Origin: Endomychus coccineus
Taxonomy: Eukaryota > Arthropoda > Insecta > Coleoptera > Endomychidae
Length of the DNA: 64,000 bases
Assembly (NCBI GenBank): GCA_958510875.1
Contig: OY294068.1
Location: 150,634,388-150,698,387, forward strand
Reading direction: 5' to 3'
Shown here piece after piece: positions 58,734 through 64,000 of the stretch. Numbering within the stretch: position 1 is the first letter of the stretch; each line of letters starts with the position of its first letter. The notes beneath the pieces are model-generated. The model did not search any database. It saw only the letters and a program-made list of their open reading frames with translations, and was not told where the DNA came from. A program made the position numbers and the translations under genes.

Positions 58734-59639
58734 GTATAACATGATTTCTGATCAGTCAGGGAATCCAGCTTCCATATTTGTATTCTTAACAGAAGTACCA
58801 ATAAGGACAGCTGTAAGTGGACCAAGATCCGATTTTTCGACTTATTTGAAAACATGTAAAAAAATTAATCATATTTGAAGCCTTCCAGCGTCCAAACTAA
58901 TCAACTTTGTATAAAGTACGTAAGTTGATCATCATATCATCATATTTTCGGCGACGGGACTTGTGGTCTTCTGTTGTACATACAATTTCCGGACACACTG
59001 TATAGTTTACTTATGTTTAATATATATTCGCAATCCTGCAGACTACTAAAATCATATATCATGTTCGTAATAGTAGTTTCCTATAGTTGTTACTTAGAAA
59101 CGTCAGCTGTCGGTTTCAATTTATCACGAAATCTATTTTACAGGATTGCTGATATTATATCAAATTCTAGAATCTGCATCCATAATACGGGAAAATAACC
59201 AGAGATGTGTAGCCGTTTGGAGAATGGATAACAGTTACTCATTCCAAATCATTTGATTTGATTACTGATTTTTATATAATTGTTTCACATTTTATAAGAT
59301 ACTCTCCACATTTGTGTAGAAAAAATTAAATAAATAAGCTATTCACTAACATCTTGAAAACATATGAATTGAAATTACTATAATTATACTAAGGATTGTT
59401 GACTGGGTTTTCTGATTATGGTAGGTGAAGAAATATACCAACACACAAAGTAATAAACCAAATAACAATCCTCTAATAACCATTAAGACCCAGGTCAGCA
59501 ACACTGTTCATATTAGGTATTGAGCAAATATGGTAAACATCTATTCTGGAATATAAATTCTTGATAATTCATTTATTATCCCTTATACTTAACTAAATTT
59601 TAATATTGGAGCATTTATTCTATTAGTCTATTCATGTTC
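58734..59639. other. Spacer, nothing recognised
   Basis: AT-rich; the frame at 58974-59198 has no motif. Confidence 0.4.
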
Positions 59640-60187
59640 TCAACAGAGTTTATCGGCCAACAAAGTCATGGCGACAGTTTTTTGGGATACACACGATATC
59701 GTCCATATCTATTACCTTGAAAAGGACAAAACGATCACCGGCGTATATTATTCAGAGCTGTAGGATCGATTCGACGCTGATTTGGAGCGTCAACTACCGC
59801 ATTTGGTAAAGAAAATAGTGCTCTTCCACTAGGACAACGTACAGGTCCGCAGTCGCAATGGCAAAATTGCATGAATTGTGCTACGAATTGGTTCGTCATC
59901 CACCCCGTGTTCTCCAGATTTGGCCCCTGTGGTTTTTATCTATTTCCAAATTTGAAGAAATGTCTGGCTGGTAAGATTTGGCTCCAACGATGAGTTCATC
60001 GCTGAAACAAACACCTATTTTAAAGGATTGCCGAAATCGTATTATTTGGAAGGGTTCCAAAATTTTCAAAAACGTTAGATGGAGTGTATCTGGCTACAAG
60101 GTGATTAGGTTGAGAAATAAAATAAGTTTTGACCAAATAAATCACTTCTTGTTTCATTTTTCCGGAACTTTTCCCCTTACCCTCGTA
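59640..60187 (+). pseudogene. 5'-truncated mariner remnant
   Basis: The plus strand reads ATVFWDTHDIVHIYYLEKDK, YYSELXDRFDADLERQLPHL, KKIVLFHXDN and SPDLAPVVFIYFQ, the mariner catalytic core in the same order as the intron-4 copy at 6304-7354, with stops inside. The 3' terminus CTTACCCTCGTA ends at 60187 followed by TA. The 5' half is gone. Confidence 0.85.
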
Positions 60188-61423
60188 TACTGAGGGAAGA
60201 ACTCTAAGAGTTATGTTACGAACAAAGTCAAATTTGCCTAGAATTGAAACTTGCATGCTTCCAAGACTTCTACGTGTTTTGTGAAACTCTAGGAAGTGTT
60301 CCAATTCATGTAATATCATAGTATCATGTATAAACTCCCCAAAAATGTTTGTTCCCACTTATCTACTTGTAATTGAGACCTATTAATATTTTCTATTCAC
60401 CAGAATGGCCAGTATAAATTAAATATTCAACAAAGCACTCACTTAATTTTCGTTATATTTGTTATACGAGCGATGTATGAACATGGCATTATAGATTAGA
60501 TTTGTGATCGCGCATGTCAATGCTACACAGAGCTTTTGCAGTAGTTCCCGTTTTCAGGCAGTAGTTTCAGGACTAAGCTCGCAGCTTTCAGTCTCTCGAA
60601 CCGCCTCGGCCAACGCGATGTAAACGCCGGTCCAGCTATGATTTCGTCTTCGCTTCATTTAGCTTCGCGTTTTTGGTCAGTCGGTCCGTTTTGTCAACAT
60701 GAAAACTTAATTTTGTCTTTACTTATGCTTCAGCTACTGGTAAAGTTATCTGCTTTTGTTGATACCAATACTTTCAAAATTGTCATCACTTGTGGAGAAA
60801 ATATAGCACACGAGGATTATAAAGTCATGAATATTTCAACAATCTAATGATACATGTGTTAGACAGTCATGATTCTTGCCTAGATATTATTTTCCATTAT
60901 ATCGTGGTTAGCTATCCCAATTGAATATTCAAAGATTTTTTCTACTCATTCACGTATTTCAGTGAATGTTCAATTAAAACTACACAAAAATAATATATAA
61001 AATAATAGCGCTATGAATATCCATGATTTGTGATTATATGCTGTTCTCCATTGAACTGTAATTGGTTTTTTCCTGTTGAATATTTCATGAAGTTTTTATT
61101 GTTTCATACGTAGATATGCATTTTGAATTGAAATAGATATTTAGTTCTTGAATAATTTCAGAGTTTCGGCGCGATGACTACGTATAAATTTATTCAAGTT
61201 GAGAAATAAAATGTGAATACAATACAAATTTACAAGTTAATAAAATGTGAATAAAATACTAATTTAAACGTTAATAATATGGTAACATACTGAATATGTC
61301 ACTGTGATTAAACAATGGTTCATATAAAATTATTTAATTGTAAACATGTTTCATTTACATTTTACTCTTAATTGAATATTCTAAGTAATTTTTTGTTCTG
61401 AATGAAAATGATTTTGGTTGAAA
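60188..61423. other. Spacer with one coding-like block
   Basis: Right next to the mariner end, the minus strand is open over 60190-60356 and reads IFGEFIHDTMILHELEHFLE and then VSILGKFDFVRNITLRVLPS, with mixed codon use; it may be a host exon cut by the transposon. A GC-richer block at 60500-60700 could be an old promoter or repeat. Otherwise nothing. Confidence 0.3.
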
Positions 61424-61529
61424 TCATAATTTAGTATTGTCTGGATCACTGAACGTAAGTAAGGCATTTTTGTTAATAACATTACGTAGGTAATGATCTA
61501 TTTTGAGCAAACGTAAGGGCATATAATGT
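61424..61529 (-). CDS. Candidate terminal exon of an unknown protein
   Basis: A good acceptor (TTTCTTTTGGTAGCAG) on the minus strand is followed by 35 codons reading HYMPLRLLKIDHYLRN and NALLTFSDPDNTKL before a stop at 61424. The composition is protein-like. No upstream exon or poly(A) hexamer could be tied to it, and I do not recognise the family. Chance is a real alternative. Confidence 0.28.
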
Positions 61530-61796
61530 CTGCTACCAAAAGAAACGGTCCTTGCATGCATGCATATCACTTCCATCATCTTCACATCTTCTATGTGCGT
61601 TAGCTTCAACGTTTACAGATACTTAAATATAGTTTCCAGGGCTAAATAGCTATTTTCAGGTAATACCCTTATAGAATGAAAATATACCTTATGATCTTTG
61701 TCGTTAGCATATGGATTTCTCGCTATCATTCATAAAGACCCAAGAAATGACACATGCAATCACACCGATTGCATTGATGAATGATTGAATACACGC

Positions 61797-61860
61797 TATG
61801 TACGTTTCGTTTTGATCTAACGACCATCCTCAAATTTCAATTCAATCTTACGTCTCTATA
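61797..61860 (-). mobile_element. Decayed Penelope-like terminal repeat
   Basis: TGTACGTTTCG and AACGACCATCCTCA match the order of the hammerhead segment at 52092-52133 (ACGTTTCGG ... ACGACCATCATCAG), but the CTGATGA core is altered to TGAGGAT and helix II is lost, so it should not cleave. Confidence 0.5.
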
Positions 61861-62336
61861 TAATATGTTTTGTATCCGATATTATTATTTAAGATGCGCT
61901 GTCTCTTTAATTTTGGTAAAATAATTGCTTTCGGGAACAGAATAAATATTGTCAAAAATATGTAAATGCAATAAAATATAAAATAGTTGTTTGAATGAAT
62001 AAATACTTTATATCACTTACAGTTTGGTGCACTTCATCATAATTATGCCATTATACCTCAAATTTCCATTTATCAACAGTTTTTCATTCGAGATAAATAG
62101 TCTGGATTCTAGGTATTCATTTTTTGCTCAGTTCCTAGAATTGAATTTCTAATACTATAATAATAATAGTTCTTGCATGACATCAAGTTTAATTCTTAAT
62201 GTGGTCGATCTTTACGTGATGAAAATTATTTATAATTCATATAATTGAACGTTATTAAATTAAAAGTGACAACCTAACTATTACGAAAATTAGTAATAAA
62301 CATGATTCGCAATTCATCTTATACCTACTCTTACCG

Positions 62337-62830
62337 ATTCAATAATATACTCTTGTTCCAATCACCCCAAATCTCAAAAATTGAAACACGCTATTAGATA
62401 TATTACATAATATATCTCTACGGAAAACATCAAGAGTAAACTCAATATTATAAAACAAATAAAAATAAATAATGGTTACAATTCATACATTTTAGATAAC
62501 ATTAAAAAGAAACAGAATCTCATGAATTAATAAAACTTATCTACCCAAATCTAAATTATCAACATAATTCTTACTTCTATATTTGCTACTAATACCTAAT
62601 CAGGCAATACATTGAAAAAAAAAGTAATCAAGAAATAAGCAATCAGGAGTTTATAATTTAGCTTGTGGTGACTGTCAGGGGTATATGTTGGGAAAACAGG
62701 TAGATGTCTTCAACATATTAAAACAAATAACAGAAGACCAACATTTCAATTAAGCCATACATATACAAGAAACTGACAATTGCAAAATTCCACATAAAAT
62801 AATAGTTAAAGTTATCCTTGTTGGAGTCTA
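62337..62830 (+). pseudogene. Second Penelope-like remnant with GIY-YIG piece
   Basis: The plus strand reads SNHPKSQKLKHAIRYIT, then NIIKQIKINNGYNSYILDNI, and after stops SGVYNLACGDCQGYMLGKQ, where GVY and YMLG fit the GIY-YIG strands with the CGDC pair, then AIHIQETDNCKI (usual HxxETGH). It is a different family from the copy at 52512. Confidence 0.7.
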
Positions 62831-63592
62831 TAGAATTTAATAGATATAATAGACGAAATGTTTTACTTAATAAGTAACAACAAACTGATATTAACTCGTC
62901 ATCATTGTTAAATAAGTTCAATTAAAAAATCCACATTTCCTTTTCTTGCTTATTAACGAATACAACCAGTGATGTATCATGTCTTACTTCCAATCAGATG
63001 GTGAAATGTTGTTCATTTATAGAGATATCGTTTAGTTTATGGTATCCTGTACCCTCATTCACATTCTTATTATAAACCACCAACCAATAATATCAGTCAA
63101 ATTACAGTTTAGAATGAACAGTTCTCAAGATTATTTAAAACTATTAAGAATACACAGTGTGTTGAAACAATTGTCATGAATTGATATATTAATAGTAATG
63201 AATATATTTTTGTGAAAACTACCATTTCGTTCAATTACGTTCAATTAAGTTAATATAGTCATGAATTCAAACGGCTATTTATACGATTTGATTTATTGAA
63301 ATAATTCGCCGATTTTGATGAAATTTCCACGTCTTCTATTCAATTAGGGGAAAGTTTTCAATATAATTATCTACATTTCGAACTTTGATTCATTCACTTG
63401 ACGTGTTTCGATTGCACGTGTCAAGAGAATACATTAAAGTTTTAAGTGTAATCTCGTTTTAATTATTTCCTACCCTTTCCTTAATGATATTATGGATTTA
63501 CATATCTGGCATAATGCTTGGCTAAAACTTTGAAATTTGTTTCAATTGAACTACATTCGTACCCAAAGATTATTTTCGACGACTTAATAGTT
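62831..63592. other. Spacer, nothing recognised
   Basis: AT-rich sequence without a visible gene or repeat. Confidence 0.4.
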
Positions 63593-64000
63593 GCGTTTTC
63601 CGGAAACCTCGAAGGAATTTATATATTTTTATAGTTCATTCTCATGTAAAACGGCATTCTAAACATTTTTTTATCCTTGTAAATTTTTTCTAACAGCATT
63701 AGAACGCCCAGACATTTCGATTTTTCAAAACAAAGTTTAGCATATATAGAAGTAACGCGAGGTTTTTCGCGTTTTCCTGAAAGCTCGAACGAAAATTATA
63801 TATTTTAATAGTTCATTCTCACGTAAAATATCATTCTAAACACTTTTTATTCTTGTCATTTTTTTCTAAGAGCATTAGAACGCCAGATATCTCAATTTTG
63901 CACAAAAACAGTACAGTATATATAGATGTTACGTGAGGTTTTTCGCGTTTTCCGGAAAACATGAGGAGAATTTACATATTTTTATGATTTCTTACGTAAT
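63593..64000. repeat. 176-bp tandem repeat running off the window
   Basis: The landmark GCGTTTTCC occurs at 63593, 63769 and 63945, exactly 176 bp apart. Units share ATAGTTCATTCTCA, CATTCTAAACA and AGCATTAGAACGCC. The array continues beyond the right edge. Confidence 0.92.

Noticed and set aside
60190..60356. Astacin-type metalloprotease reading of HELEHFLEFH
   Set aside because: The third His falls one residue early, the conserved Gly is Glu, and nothing downstream resembles astacin; the HExxH match is probably chance.

Overview
The window looks like a compact-intron, AT-rich insect genome, most likely a beetle. The evidence is a CYP6-type cytochrome P450 with the usual CYP3-clan signatures, GT-AG introns, and a dense load of insect transposon families (Tc1/mariner, hAT, Tigger/pogo, Harbinger-like, non-LTR, Penelope-like and Ty1/copia). 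The species cannot be named from sequence alone. No bacterial or viral operon is present.

The one clear host gene is a P450 on the minus strand (5286-17636, five exons, 524 codons plus stop). All four introns are phase 1, every junction is GT-AG and the joined frame is open throughout, so it appears intact. About 10.8 kb of its span is intron, and transposons occupy a recognisable part of that: a mariner in intron 4, LINE pieces in introns 1 and 2, and a 770-bp foldback just inside intron 1. The last exon (5286-5449) is hidden under a longer antisense reading frame. Two weaker host-gene candidates are terminal exons at 20149-20367 (two exons, unknown protein) and 61424-61529.

Layout. 1-3.1 kb: satellite-like repeat, a long-TIR MITE and a TIR element carrying a 93-bp minisatellite. 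3.1-4.9 kb: broken DD36D mariner-like transposase with an inverted partial duplicate. 5.3-17.6 kb: the P450. 18.1-19.5 kb: LINE remnant. 22.2-23.4 kb: deletion derivative of a Tc1/mariner-like element. 24.3-29.2 kb: a three-level nest (hAT inside Tigger inside a second copy of the minisatellite-type element). 29.5-33.4 kb: foldback and LINE pieces. 33.4-34.4 kb: Harbinger-like element with a MADF gene. 36.4-37.5 kb: foldback with a 140-bp array. 41.1-43.6 kb: an apparently intact transposase between two 626-bp inverted repeats. 43.7-46.2 kb: hAT end and LINE. 47.1-50.1 kb: two abutting DNA elements, the second coding for a zinc-finger protein family with no function I know of. 52.1-53.2 kb: Penelope-like element with a complete hammerhead ribozyme motif. 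55-62.8 kb: LINE, copia, mariner and Penelope remnants. 63.6 kb to the edge: a 176-bp tandem repeat.

The most notable items are the intact long-TIR DD36D element, the GTTGCCC-ended element with its unnamed putative transposase, the hammerhead ribozyme, the nested insertion series and the repeat-carrying foldback elements.
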